Position numbers and translations under genes: made by a program. 64,000 nucleotides of DNA from Symbiodinium natans (lineage: Eukaryota > Sar > Dinophyceae > Suessiales > Symbiodiniaceae): assembly GCA_905221605.1 (NCBI GenBank), contig CAJNDS010002130.1, positions 325,001 to 389,000 on the forward strand. Direction: 5' to 3'. Numbering within the stretch: position 1 is the first letter of the stretch; each line of letters opens with the position of its first letter. The notes under the pieces are model-generated. The model was not told where the DNA came from. It saw only the letters and a program-made list of their open reading frames with translations, and searched no databases. This document shows positions 40,964 to 51,108 of this stretch, in pieces.

Positions 40964-41206
40964 ATGGCTTCGAGGACGGCGAAGGCAGAGCGGTACAGCG
41001 AATCCCGTGCTGCTTCCGGCTGTCCTAGCAGAAGTGAGCATGTGACAACGCGGCAGCCGTTTGTCGTCTGTCGGTCGTCCGTTGGTAGGAAGGCCCGAGC
41101 TGGTTGCTTGTTTTCTTGCACATCCCAGCATTTCCAAGGGCACACATTGGTACAGCCTTCTTCCAGCAACATGGCTGGGGGCTCCCCACCTTTTCTGAGT
41201 CGCTGA
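40964..41206 (+). CDS. 80-aa ORF, possible first exon
   Basis: An ATG at 40964 (CAACGCATGG) starts MASRTAKAERYSESRAASG and runs 80 codons to TGA with good bias in its first half; Cys-rich in the middle (FVVCRSSVGRKARAGCLFSC). No recognised domain. It may be spliced before its stop. Confidence 0.35.
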   Translation: MASRTAKAERYSESRAASGCPSRSEHVTTRQPFVVCRSSVGRKARAGCLFSCTSQHFQGHTLVQPSSSNMAGGSPPFLSR

Positions 41207-41386
41207 GGTCAGGCTCAGAAGCCCTGGTGGCTGTCAAGGACGATGGCCAACGGGTGCGTTCTTTCAGGTCGGTTCAGGTATTCGTGTGGAGCTTCCCTCC
41301 CATCCCTGGAGAACCCTGAGGGCCAGGGTTTTTTGTGGCTGGGAGTTGACGTCAGCCGCTGTGCGACAGGGATGGTGTGGCATTCT

Positions 41387-41457
41387 TAAACCCTAAGCCC
41401 TAAGCCCTAAACCCTAAACCCTAAACCCCTAACCCTAAACCCTAAACCCTAAACCAG
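41387..41457 (-). repeat. CCCTAAA run ending at an acceptor
   Basis: About nine units, ending CCCTAAACCAG directly before the exon at 41458. Confidence 0.85.
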
Positions 41458-41566
41458 CAGTACAAAAGCCGCCACCGGTGGGCCAAATCTTTTTTCCCCA
41501 GGACGGCTGCTGCTTACGCCACCTCACCTTCGGGCTCTCCACGCCGGAGCTCCAGGCGTCTCAGAT
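41458..41566 (+). CDS. Internal exon, Ser/Arg-rich
   Basis: The frame reads QYKSRHRWAKSFFPRTAAA and then SPSGSPRRSSRRLR, with strong GC3, between the CCCTAAACCAG acceptor and a GTTTGGGGGGTTTGGGG donor tract. Phase 0 to 1. Confidence 0.5.
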
Positions 41567-41584
41567 GTTTGGGGGGTTTGGGGC

Positions 41585-41755
41585 CCTAAACCCTAAACCC
41601 TAATTAAACCCTAAACAAACCCTAAACCCTAAACCCTAAACCCTAAACCCTAAACCCTAAACCCTAAACCCTAAACCCTAAACCCTAAACCCTAAACCCT
41701 AAACCCTAAACCCTAAACCCTAAACCCTAAACCCTAAACCCTAAACCCTAAACCT
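41585..41755 (-). repeat. Longest CCCTAAA array in the window
   Basis: About twenty-three CCCTAAA units with two small interruptions. A TTTAGGG run in the opposite orientation follows at 41840-41880. Confidence 0.95.
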
Positions 41756-42241
41756 GGGCGGTTTCAGGGTTTGCAGGGTTTGGGGTTGAAGGGTTTTCGG
41801 GTTGGGGATTTATAGCGGGGTTTTCGGGGGCTGATCGAGATTTAGGGTTTAGGGTTTAGGCGTTTAGGGTGTTGGATGTTCCGGGTTTAGCAGTACCACG
41901 CTGCCCACCTCGGCTTCTCTCCTGGCCTATGTGCGACAGGTATTGCGGTATGCAAAGCTTGTCCGGAGGGGCAGAATCCGTTTTGGAAAGCTTTGAGAGG
42001 CGAGGGACTCCAGGGTTCAATGAGGGTTTCAGGACACCTGTAGGGTGATTGATGTGGGTGGTTGGCAGAAACATTCCCCTGCCGTGGGCCGCTGCCCAAT
42101 CCTGTGAGGCGGAGCATGGCCACTCAGAGTGGCTGGGCGGCACAAGACCCTGAGGTAAATCATCCGACCCGTCACGCAGTGTGAGATTCTAAGCGGGGCA
42201 AGCTGCTGGCCCCCCTTGCCTCCGCTCTCTGGTGAACTCAG

Positions 42242-42354
42242 CCCATGCGGTTCTTCCAAAACTCCTGAGGTACCTGGATCTGGGCAGTACCCTCATTGCT
42301 TCAAGCCGCCGAAGCCGCGTGAAGCTCGGTTGCATGGAGTTCTTGGAGAAGCTC
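42242..42354 (+). CDS. Internal exon, unknown
   Basis: Between GGTGAACTCAG and GTTTTGTACC the frame reads HAVLPKLLRYLDLGSTLIAS and KLGCMEFLEKL with strong coding bias; phase 1 to 0. The opposite strand is open further left (41856-42259) but less biased. Confidence 0.45.
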
Positions 42355-42570
42355 GTTTTGTACCGTTCCGTTTCGTTCGGCCGTAACAGGCCCCCGCAGT
42401 GTCACGGGTCACATGTGATCTGCCGCTAAGGAACTTCGACAGTCCAGTCGTGGAGATGCGCACGCGATGGGGCCCAGACAACATCGACGGCAGTTTGGGC
42501 TGCAGACCCTGACTTTTTTATCTTTTTCGTCTTCCCGAACCGATTGAGTTGGAGCCCTCTCGAAGCTCAG

Positions 42571-42671
42571 GCGTTTGGGTTCGTTGTGCCGAGGGGCTGC
42601 ACCTCCTGTCGCCCTCTGAAGCAGACGCGGAGGGCTCCGACTATGCCGTGCGGGGGAGCTCCCTGGCTTCG
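42571..42671 (+). CDS. Internal exon, acidic
   Basis: After CTCGAAGCTCAG one frame reads VWVRCAEGLHLLSPSEADAE up to a G homopolymer at 42669-42683. A second frame (AFGFVVPRGCTSCRPLKQT) is also possible. The G run probably starts the next intron. Confidence 0.35.
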
Positions 42672-43194
42672 GGGGGGGGGGGGGCGGGGGTGACATGGCT
42701 CGGGGGTGCCGTTGAAACACATTTGAAGCGTGGCTGAGGCTACGAGAGTGGCTACGACGTGCGACAGGTCTGTATGCAGCCCTTCTCCCATGAGCAGGCT
42801 GACATCGGAGTCCTGAATGTCCTGAAGCCAGGAGAGTTGTATGCACATAGTCTCATAGTAGCTCCGCCTATTCAATACTATTCAATGCTGGCCTCTGATT
42901 CCGTAGGTATGGGGTCTCCGAAGCCCCTCAGGTGGCAACCGTCTCCCTTTCCGGCGTCCGTGTCCTGGCAGTGGACCGGGGGACACAGGCGAGAGCATCT
43001 TGCTGGCTTTCTGGATTGTCCTAAGGGCTGTTACAGGCTTAGTTACAGGCTTAGCAGCAGGGCAAAAAGGTAGCCACATGGGTCAGGCAGCCTTGCCCGC
43101 AGGTCAGCATGCTGGATCTTTACGGCGACGCACCTCCCGACTTCGCGTCGCATCTTGGGCACCTGTTTGGATTTGTTTCTGTGTTTTTAAAACC

Positions 43195-43320
43195 CTCAAG
43201 CCTAAAGCCTCAAGCCTAAAGCCTAAAGCCTAAAGCCTAAAGCCTAAAGCCTCAAGCCTAAAGCCTAAAGCCTGAAGCCTAAACCCTAAACCCTAAACCC
43301 TAAACCCTAAACCCTCAACC
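43195..43320 (-). repeat. (CCTAAAG)n and CCCTAAA run
   Basis: About thirteen CCTAAAG/CTCAAGC units followed by six CCCTAAA units. No gene was found from 42740 to 43830 apart from weak open frames. A second mixed CCCTAAA/CCCCAAAA run covers 43670-43830. Confidence 0.85.
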
Positions 43321-43833
43321 TTGGCTACTTCCATCCGGCCTGAGGCTTCGGCGGCTCATGTGCTGCAATATTCTTCCGCCCTGAACTCCCGGAAGCCCCC
43401 CCCATAGAGAGACTCCGTTTCAAGCCGGCTCGTTGCCTTTCCTTGTGCCTTTTGCAGTCCGCGGCTTCACTCCAGCATACCCAATTCCCCTGAACAAGGG
43501 TTCCCCAGATGCCTCCCAACCGAAAAACCAAAAGCCCTCCTAAACCCTAAACCCTGAACCCTGAACCCTTAAGCCCTTACATGCTATAAACCCTGTAAAC
43601 ACCCTAAGCTCCATAAGCCCATGCTTATGAGCCCTACAAAAACCCCTTCTGCGTGGCAAGCCCCAAAAGCTAAACCCTAAACCCGACACCCTAAAACCCT
43701 AGCCCTAAACCCTAAAGCCTAAACCCTAAACCCTAAACTCCAAACCCTAAACTCCAAACCCTAAACCCCAAAACCCCAAAACCCCAAAACCCCAAAACCC
43801 TAAACCCTAAACCCTAAACCCTGAACCCTGAGC

Positions 43834-43960
43834 CGCTCCACAGCGCGCCGAGGCGCCTCGTCGCCACGGGTCCCGGCACCTGCGGGGCCTGGCTCAGCCG
43901 AGCGTCGCTGCTGTTGGGAAGCGGCCGCTCTTCCGGATGCGGGGCAGTTCGGGGCAGTTC
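43834..43960 (+). CDS. Exon after a CCCTAAA run
   Basis: Directly after CCCTGAACCCTGAG the frame reads PLHSAPRRLVATGPGTCGAW and SRASLLLGSGRSSG with almost all codons ending in G or C. The next frame from CCACAG is also GC3-rich, so the phase is unsure. The end is not defined. Confidence 0.4.
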
Positions 43961-44359
43961 TGGGGTAAATTGAGGGTGGGCGTCCTTGTGGGGAACACTT
44001 TTTGGGTTTCGGGTTTAGGGTTTGGGGCAATTATAAAATGGGGGGGAGGGGGTTCTTTCGGGGAACATGTTTTTTAGGGTGTGATATTCCTGGGTGGGTT
44101 CGAGCTTGGCAGGTTTTTCTTCCCAAGCCTGCGAAGGAGACACGCCAGCCTTCCGGCTACAGAATGCCATGTGAGTAGTTGTCGAAATCAGGGCCCTTGT
44201 TTAGGATGGCACCCTTATAGCACCCTTGAAAGAGGGACCTCAAAAGGGACCCAAATTTAGAGAACTACCCATGTGGTCCTCAAGGCGATATGATCCCCCT
44301 TTGGGTGTTCGAGGGGTCCCCTTAGAGGCCAAGCTGGAGGAGGAGCCTCTCTAGAAAAT

Positions 44360-44395
44360 CCAGAAGCTTTGGGCCTTCAAGCTACACGTGTCCAA
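44360..44395 (+). CDS. Micro-exon ending at a TTTAGGG donor
   Basis: LWAFKLHVSK lies between AAAATCCAG and GGGTTTAGGGTTTAGG. A nearby block AKLEEEPL (44325-44351) follows CCCCTTAGAG. Confidence 0.35.
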
Positions 44396-44615
44396 GGGTT
44401 TAGGGTTTAGGTTTAGGGGTTTAGGGTTAGGGTTTCGGGACCTTCTGTCAGTCTTTTCTTCCAGGAACCTCGCTCCAAATCCTGGATGTGTCTTCTGGCG
44501 AGAAGCAGATGCGCCGTGGCAGTGGAAGAACAACCTTTAAACCCTAAACCCTAAACCCTAAACCCTAAACCCTAAATTACATCAGAAGACGTAGGGAAAG
44601 ACGGCGCTCATCCAC

Positions 44616-45002
44616 TTGACGCTGTCTTTTTTTGGAGCTCTCTTCTCGCACTTGGTATCTGCTCAAACCTTTCCCCCTGCTCGAAGCATCTCACAGCTAA
44701 ACCGCGAGGATGTGGAAGTCGCCGGCCTGTGCAAGCGAGTCGCTTGGACTGAGGAAAGGTTTGTCTCCCTCGATGTGGGGTGGTGTCCCACCCTCCCACC
44801 CTGTCTACTGGCCCACAGGCAGTCCCGCCACCAAGTATCCCTGAAATGGCCCCCCTTAGAGAAGCCTGACTTCGAGAAAAGGCCAGAGGCAGAGAGTTTT
44901 TGCCGAGTGTCCCCGAGCCCACCGCGAGAGACTCCCGCTGAGTGCCCCTCCGAGTATGCCCACCTTTCGAAGACCGCAAGGAGTCGCGCTGACAATCCCT
45001 GA
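44616..45002 (+). CDS. Terminal exon, about 120 aa, unknown
   Basis: This is the longest single coding block after the retroelement, open from about 44616 to TGA at 45000-45002 with consistent GC3. Segments include QLNREDVEVAGLCKRVAWTE, RFVSLDVGW, then a Pro/Glu/Arg-rich tail (SPSPPRETPAECPSEYAHL). It follows a CCCTAAA run (44536-44578). No ATG near the start; an acceptor at 44694 (CATCTCACAG) is the likeliest beginning. No family recognised. Confidence 0.5.
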   Translation: MTLSFFGALFSHLVSAQTFPPARSISQLNREDVEVAGLCKRVAWTEERFVSLDVGWCPTLPPCLLAHRQSRHQVSLKWPPLEKPDFEKRPEAESFCRVSPSPPRETPAECPSEYAHLSKTARSRADNP

Positions 45003-45400
45003 AGTGCCCAGCCCCAGAAACTCTCGCAAAGTACCCCCGAGCCTGCCTGGAGAGAATTCCCTGGGTAGTCGCAGAAGCCTGTGGCGAAGTCTCCGCAACT
45101 ACCTACAGAATGCCTCCTCCACGGTGTAGCTGTAGGGTGTGTACTCTGGAAGTGGCTGTGCTTGGGGGCATCCTGCGAAGTGACCCCATGAAGAATTTCC
45201 GCTGAGGTTCATGGCCTTCGCTGACCTGGCCACGAACCCCTTCCATCCCCACCAGTTCGCAGCCACGCAGTGCGGCCCCTGCCACGGGCTGCTGATGTTC
45301 GACATCAGGCGGGCTTATATAGGGGGGTATGTCAGGGTCCTCCCGCCATGTTGGTCCATCTTGCTGGCCGAAGCATCTTGAAAGTCAGTTCTTTGTGAAG

Positions 45401-45796
45401 ATTCTTGCCGGAGGGCAGCCGGATCACTCCCCGTTTGCAGTTGCTCCCCTGCATCTGCCGAGAGGAATACTACCCGGCCCTTTGGGCAGCTGATGTGGCT
45501 CGCAAGCAATTCAGTATGGGGGGGGCCGCGGGCCAAGCATCGGGCTTCTCCTGGTGCTATGCCCCTCCCTCCCTCTCTCTCCCTCCCTCGCTCTCTCTGG
45601 CCCACTCCAAAGCTCCGAGAGGTTGCCTGATGTTGCTGCGCTGGCCCTGGACCGCAGCCCGCTGAAGAACCGCTATTTCCAGCTACAGCCGCATGGCCAA
45701 AATCGCGTCGTTCTCGGCCTCGTTCTCGGTGCTCTCCCCCTTGTGTCGAGCAAACCCGATCCCATCCGATCCCTTCAGCCGAATATAGATGAATGA
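45401..45796 (+). CDS. Two-exon gene end, unknown
   Basis: Exon 45401-45553 (REEYYPALWAADVARKQF) ends at GTGCTATG. Exon 45613-45796 (ERLPDVAALALDRSPLKNRY, VVLGLVLGALPLVSS, TGA) follows CACTCCAAAG. Both junctions are phase 2. The 59-nt intron is mostly CT repeat. The hydrophobic stretch near the C-terminus could be a strand or short helix. The minus strand is open too (45315-45815), but its sequence is Arg/Glu repeats from the CT tract. Confidence 0.55.
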
Positions 45797-45900
45797 CAGA
45801 CGTAGATGGCCCCATGTGGCCTTGCAGGGCCCCTCACAAACCTGATCGCGGCGACGGACCTCGGAAAGAGTTCGCACTCAGTTCGCGCGTTTGGGTCCTA

Positions 45901-46078
45901 ATGCTAAGCCCTAAGCCCTAAGCCCTAAGCCCTAAGCCCTAAGCCCTAAGCCCTAAGCCCTCAGCCCTAAGCCCTAAGCCCTAAGCCCTAAGCCCTAAGC
46001 CCTAAGCCCTATGCCCTATGCCCTATGCCCTATGCCCTATGCCCTAAGCCCTAAGCCCTAAGCCCTAAGCCCTAAACC
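45901..46078 (-). repeat. (CCCTAAG)n array with CCCTATG block
   Basis: About twenty-five heptamers, all with G in place of the final A; five consecutive units in the middle read CCCTATG. It is a variant of the common heptamer, homogenised locally. Confidence 0.95.
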
Positions 46079-46448
46079 CAAACCCCCTAAACCCTAGGCC
46101 CCCAAAGGCACCCAGAGGCCCGCAAGGCCCAATGCCTCGAAACACTGAACCTGAGGTTTTCGAGCACTGGCAGCGAGCGGTGGCTGACGGCCGCTCGATC
46201 TCTGGAAGAAACAGTTCTGGGCAACACAATGTATACATGCACACATGACAGTTGCAGTTAAGCACATGCGGTTGGATGTGCAAGTATAGCATATTCTTCT
46301 TTACCGAAGCCCCAGTGTAAATCAATCTATGTATATATATATATATATACGCATATGCATACATATACATATACATACATGTATCGATATGAGTAAATGG
46401 CTACAGCAAACAAGACGAGACATATATTCGTATACATACACATTTTGA

Positions 46449-46615
46449 ATATCTCTCTCTTCTCTCTCTTCTCTCTCTTCTCTCTCTTCTCTCTCTTCTC
46501 TCTCTTCTCTCTCTTCTCTCTCTTCTCTCTCTTCTCTCTCTTCTCTCTCTTCTCTCTTCTCTCTCTTCTCTCTCTTCTCTCTCTTCTCTCTCTTCTCTCT
46601 CTTTCTCTCTCCCCT
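46449..46615 (+). repeat. (TCTCTCTTC)n pyrimidine microsatellite
   Basis: About seventeen 9- to 10-bp pyrimidine units. It ends 26 bp before the acceptor TTCTTTTGAG of the next exon, so it doubles as an oversized polypyrimidine tract. Confidence 0.95.
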
Positions 46616-46641
46616 CTCCCTGGGTCCACGCTTCTTTTGAG

Positions 46642-47014
46642 CCCTTGAGGCTGCGTGTCTTGGTGGCCGTAGCCTCGTGGGCCTCAGCTGGGAAGAGGGC
46701 GACGCGCCTCAGCGAAGCTGGGGGGAAAGGGTGTGTCCGTATCGGCTGTCAGGGTTTGTCGCTTTGTTGGCTTTCGGGCGGCAGGCTCAAAAATGGAAAG
46801 CAGGACTGCAAAAGAGTCTCGGTGGAGTAGGGAGCTTTGTGAATGCCAATCATGCTTTTCGGGAAGTCAGGTCAAGCTGACATGGCTGATGCCAGTAGTT
46901 ACTCAGTAGTGGTACACATGACATGCAGACTAGCCTTCCCAGGACATCACTCAGAGCATGTATTCCGCCCACTGCCCGCTGGAGGCACCTGGAATCTGCA
47001 TCTGGGCTTTGTAA
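46642..47014 (+). CDS. Exon pair, unknown
   Basis: Exon 46642-46730 (LRLRVLVAVASWASAGKR) ends at GTGTGT. A terminal block 46943-47014 (DITQSMYSAHCPLEAPGICI, TAA) follows AGCCTTCCCAG. Both are GC3-rich. The join is not proven (phase 2 to 0), so another exon probably lies between. Confidence 0.35.
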
Positions 47015-47469
47015 GCCGCATTTCTGCTCAGGATTCGTTGGAAGGCTTCTTGCCATGCCGCTGGCAGTGAAGCTGAAGGTGTCCCAGAGGCCTTGCCCAC
47101 GCCCCCAACACCCCAGTAGAGTATCTCGAGTAGTCAACATTCACACGTCGTTGCGACCTGAGGTACAGGATCGCTGGTGGCGGCTGTGTCTGCTGGCGAC
47201 AGCACCCTGGCTGTAAAAGGGGCTTCAGATTGGTTCAGACTCGGGGTTGAAGGTGTGGTGAGGGGTGAGGCGTGTGGGTGGATGGGGGCGGGTGACTATT
47301 TGATTCAACATTTGTGATGGTCTCTCTCTATATATGTATATATACCGCACCTAGATATGGTCGTTGGTCAAAGCAAAACCCATACAAACCCTAAGTCCAT
47401 TACCAAGCTGTCCCCTTTCTTACAATCATTACTATTCTTATTATTATCATTATGTATAATAAAGGTACA

Positions 47470-47756
47470 TAATAATAATTGTTATTATTGTTATTGTTAT
47501 TGTTATTGTTATTGTTATTGTTATTGTTATTGTTATTGTTATTGTTATTGTTATTGTTATTGTTATTGTTATTGTTATTGTTATTGTTATTGTTATTGTT
47601 ATTGTTATTGTTATTGTTATTGTTATTGTTATTGTTATTGTTATAACAATAATAAGTATTATTATTGTTATTGCTAGTGTTGTTATTATTATTATTGTTA
47701 TGATTATGATTATGATGATTATTATTATTGTTATTGTTATTATTGTTAATCTTCAT
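47470..47756. repeat. (TTATTG)n hexamer and AT-rich triplets
   Basis: About thirty perfect TTATTG units, then mixed TTA/ATG triplets. Long Asn and Tyr/Cys frames here are artefacts. Confidence 0.95.
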
Positions 47757-47795
47757 GTTTTAAAACATTTCTCCTTGGCCTGGGACTGAGGACAG

Positions 47796-47879
47796 GGAGC
47801 CGCCCTTGTGGGATTCATGGACGACGGCCTGGCCTTCCGAGGCTGCTGGCTTCAGGCGCCCCGGAGCCGGACAAAGGGG
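47796..47879 (+). CDS. Internal exon before a TTTAGGG tract
   Basis: After CTGAGGACAG the frame reads GAALVGFMDDGLAFRGCWLQ with strong GC3 and then runs into GCTCAGGGGCTTAGGGGTTTAGGG, a GC donor followed by a long degenerate TTTAGGG tract (47885-48065). Confidence 0.45.
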
Positions 47880-48091
47880 GCTCAGGGGCTTAGGGGTTTA
47901 GGGTTTTAGGGTTTAGGGTTTAGGGGTTTAGTGTGTTGGGGTGTAGGGGTGTAGGGGTGTAGGGGCTTAGGGTTTAGGGTTTAGGGTTTAGGCACGGGTG
48001 TAGGGGTTTAGGGTTTAGGGTTTAGGGTTTAGGGGTTTAGGGTTTAGGGCTTAGGGCATGGGTTTAGGGGTTTGTTGGGCTGTTTAGGGTT

Positions 48092-48193
48092 TTGGGATGT
48101 TCCCCCTCTAGCCGTCCTTAATAGGGATCTCAATGAATGGGGGTGCACGATAATCCCTAATAAGGACTGTTAGTAGAAGGGAGAACATCCCAG
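48092..48193. mobile_element. 102-bp inverted-repeat element (MITE-like), copy 1
   Basis: It starts TTGGGATGTTCCCCCT and ends in the near complement GGGAGAACATCCCAG, with inner arms CCGTCCTTAATAGGGAT and ATCCCTAATAAGGACTGTTA. No target duplication is evident for this copy. Confidence 0.65.
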
Positions 48194-48536
48194 GTGTAGC
48201 GTTTTGGGAGCCTGCACCCCCGTCACCTAAACCCTACAGGAGCAGTGGCTTCTGGTCTGGGGATTCTTGATCATGCTGAACCCCTGAAAACTCTTAAACC
48301 TTAAACCCTAAACCCGAAACCCTGTTTTGGACCTCCGAGTCGCACCTAAAGGGGACCCAGGTTCCTTGCATCTCCGATTCGCAGTTTCCGTGTTGGAGCT
48401 TGTGGAGTCCATGGGAACCCAATGCTGCACCCCCAACAGACAGCCTGCGTTATGTTGTTTTTGATTTTAAGAAGCTTTTTTTTGTTGTCTGTTTGGGGGC
48501 GGCGGCCCCCCCCCCCCCCAAAAAAAAAATCAAAAA

Positions 48537-48690
48537 ACAGAAAGAAAAAGAAACCAAAGATCAGACACGCCCAAAGAGTTCCCCCCCTCATCCGCCCAAA
48601 ACCCTACCTGGAGACTCTCAACCCCAAAAACGTCCGATGGTCTGTTGAGGCTCCAGGGGCTGAGCAGAGGCTGAGACTGTGTTTCTCGCG
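48537..48690 (+). CDS. Internal exon between C/A and T/G homopolymer tracts
   Basis: The upstream intron ends with C13-A9 then ATCAAAAAACAG. The exon reads KIRHAQRVPPLIRPKPYLET and NVRWSVEAPGAEQRLRLCFS. The downstream intron starts GTGTATGTGTG and continues into a T17-G12 tract. Codon bias is strong and the exon is Lys/Arg/Pro-rich. Confidence 0.5.
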
Positions 48691-48702
48691 CGTGTATGTG
48701 TG

Positions 48703-48735
<33 letters not shown>

Positions 48736-48897
48736 GGGGGGGGGGGGTGGGGCGGGGGTTGTATTTTGAGATCCTTAGAAGTAAGAGCATATTTAGATAT
48801 ATCTATATCTATAGCTGTAAGAACTCCAGGCTGAGAACACGGAAGAAGTCTCGGGCCCCGCACTTCGAAGCCCTCAGCAGCAAGGGATGCTCCTCAC

Positions 48898-49145
48898 TTA
48901 GACGAGCAGTCCTTCGTAGGATCGAATCCTCAGTAGGGATGATAATTAGGGGGTACTATCATCCTTACTAAGGACAAGAGGGATGATACTTAAGGGGCCT
49001 TAGTAGGGATGATAATTCGGGGGTAACCGTCCTTGGAGGGATGATCATTAGGGGGGTTCTATAATCCTTATGAAGGACAAGAGGGATGATAATTAGGGGG
49101 TGCTAGAATCCCTATTAAGGACTGTTAGTATAAGGGAAAATATTT
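48898..49145. repeat. Cluster of inverted-repeat element fragments
   Basis: GTAGGGATGATAATTAGGGG and CCTTACTAAGGACAAGAGGG recur four times in alternation, as in nested or tandem inner arms of the 102-bp element; the right end keeps AAGGACTGTTAGTATAAGGG. Confidence 0.5.
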
Positions 49146-49820
49146 CAAGGGGATCTACCTCAATTGCGGCCTCGATCTGCTTCTTCTTTCCTCTGCCTGT
49201 GAGCCGAAGCCGCGATATAATCACCGCCCCCCCAAAGTACATTGTCCATTTTACTTGTGGTTCTTCTGATCTGTTGAGGATAGCTGTTGTTTTAACCAGA
49301 GTTGGTTCTTTTGAGTCCAGTGCCGGTTCGCGGATCCGTGTGCTTTCTTGTCAGCTTGCGCAGCCTTGCGCAAAGGCCCTACACCCTAAACCCTAAACTC
49401 AAAATCTTACACCCTAAACCCTAAAACCCTGGGCCCTCATTTTCTTCCGAGCCTGTCGGGAGGCTGGCGGAGGAGTCCAGAGCCTTGCCTTGCTCCAGTT
49501 TGGTTTTGCTAGCCCCTGGAGGTCTCCCTTCTCGTGAAAAGCACCAAAGCTTGGGTTACAAACCCCCCCTCCCTTAAGAGCCCTCTAACTCTTGCCAGAA
49601 GGTTGCGCTTGGGCTCCCTTGGCCTCTGCTTCGGCATAGGGGAAGCACAGCCTTCTCCTTGGCCTCCGAGGAACTCCAAGAAGGGCGGCCTCGTCCGGGC
49701 GCAGGCAGGTGGTCGTGGAGGTGAGCCCCTGGGGACAGGGATGGGGATGGCCCAGAGGCAAGGGCAAGGAAGAGAACCAGGAGATGTTTTCAGGGGTCTT
49801 CCAGACAATCTGGCTTATAG

Positions 49821-50681
49821 GTTGGCCTTCACCCCCCTGCCCCCATGGTCTGTGCGGTGCTCAAGGCCAAGTCCTTTGACAGGGTGCAGTTGGAGAGCTG
49901 CCTGCAGTGGCCGCTCGGCTGCGGAGTTGAAATGCAGCGACTTCCTGAAGCTTCTTCCACGCTGGAAGGGTGTTTTTTAATGCGCGTACGTGCCAGCACG
50001 GGCCTGAATGAGAGATCGTTGCCAGGGTGATCATTTGGTTATCCTGCTGCATCTTGCAAGGATTGAGTCTGAGAGCACAGCCCTGTGCGCCGTGCTCGAC
50101 CGGTGTGGGCTGGTCTGCTTCCAGCCTCTTGGAATGCTCCGCTTTCTTGCATGGGCTGAAGCGTGTCGGGGGGGGCGAGATGAAGTGGACTGCCGTGGAT
50201 CTTCAAAGCGTGCGTTCCTCACGAGAAACAGGAGGACCCCGAGTTCGATTTTGTTTTGTTTTGTTTTGGGTGTTTGCCCGATTCATTGTTTGCAGTCGCC
50301 GAGGCCTCCGCCGGAAGCAGAGTCCGATGGCCTAGACGCACTCTGGCGCCGGAACCACGCCGTGCATCCTGGATCCGAAGAAAGATGCAGAGCGCTCTTC
50401 GCAGAAGTGGGTACTTCCCTCCGTAGGGGCATCCCTAACAACATGCTCTCAAAGTGGAACCCCCCTCAGGTGCTGTCTTGCCTGGGCTGTTGACCTGAGT
50501 GCCGCCCAGGCAAGAGGGCGATTACGACACGGATTTGCACCTCAACGAGGAGGTGCCGTTTGGTCCAGTCGAAGAGCCAGAGGCGCCGGCTGCCAGTGAA
50601 GACAAGCATCGAGCACCTTTCTGCTTTGAGCCCCAGGCTTTTCAGCTGCTGTGCCTCTCCTGCCGTGCTCGTCGTTCTTGA
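49821..50681 (+). CDS. Four-exon gene end, unknown
   Basis: Exon 49821-50026 (MVCAVLKAKSFDRVQLESCL, QRLPEASSTLEG) may include the start ATG at 49845 (CCCCATGG). Exon 50061 to about 50250 (STALCAVLDRCGLVCFQPLG, RFLAWAEACRGGRDEVD), exon 50296-50474 (EAESDGLDALWRRNHAVH, FAEVGTSLRRGI) and exon 50510-50681 (EGDYDTDLHLNEEVPFGPVE, TGA) follow. Phases match at 50026/50061 and 50474/50510. Two introns are only 34 and 35 nt. A further coding block lies upstream at 49581-49718 (STAFSLASEELQEG). No family recognised; the last exon is acidic and Pro-rich. Confidence 0.55.
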
Positions 50682-51108
50682 GTGCTTGTTCTGTTGCCCT
50701 CTTCATTCTCTTATCACAAATGTGAAGAGCTGAAGACATCTCAAAACGCCTCCAAAACCCAAAGCCCAAAACCCAAAAACCCTTGGATAGGACGAAGCGA
50801 TAGCCGATGCACTGGCGGCGGGTCTGCCGGCGCTGGTGGCCCACTTGCCCGCTGCTGGGGCTGCCATATGATATGGGCTGCCCCTCTTTTGTGCCCTCCA
50901 AGTTTGGGGTTCTAGGGATGTCTTGGGTTTAGGGCCATCTCAGCCCCATCTCAGCCCTGTCTCAGCGGCATCTCAGCTCCTCTCTCAGTCCTCACCTGGA
51001 AGGGTCCATGAGAAATGATCCGCCAAGGTCACGCGGCGAGCTCGTCAGGTCCTTGCGTACCTGCGCCTCGGGCGCGAGTAGCCGGCTAGTAGGTGGTCAC
51101 TGTGAGTC

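Noticed and set aside
41585-41755. Long CCCTAAA array as a true chromosome end or fused telomere
   Set aside because: Coding-like sequence lies on both sides, the same motif recurs at dozens of places in both orientations, and units vary from array to array.
45315-45815. 166-codon minus-strand frame
   Set aside because: Its core is a translated CT/GA repeat. The plus-strand exons at 45401-45553 and 45613-45796 fit better.
46327-46629. Arg/Glu/Lys-repeat minus-strand frame and Leu/Ser/Phe plus-strand frame
   Set aside because: Both arise from the pyrimidine microsatellite.
47357-47756. Long poly-Asn and Tyr/Cys open frames
   Set aside because: They translate the TTATTG hexamer repeat and show no non-repetitive part with codon bias.
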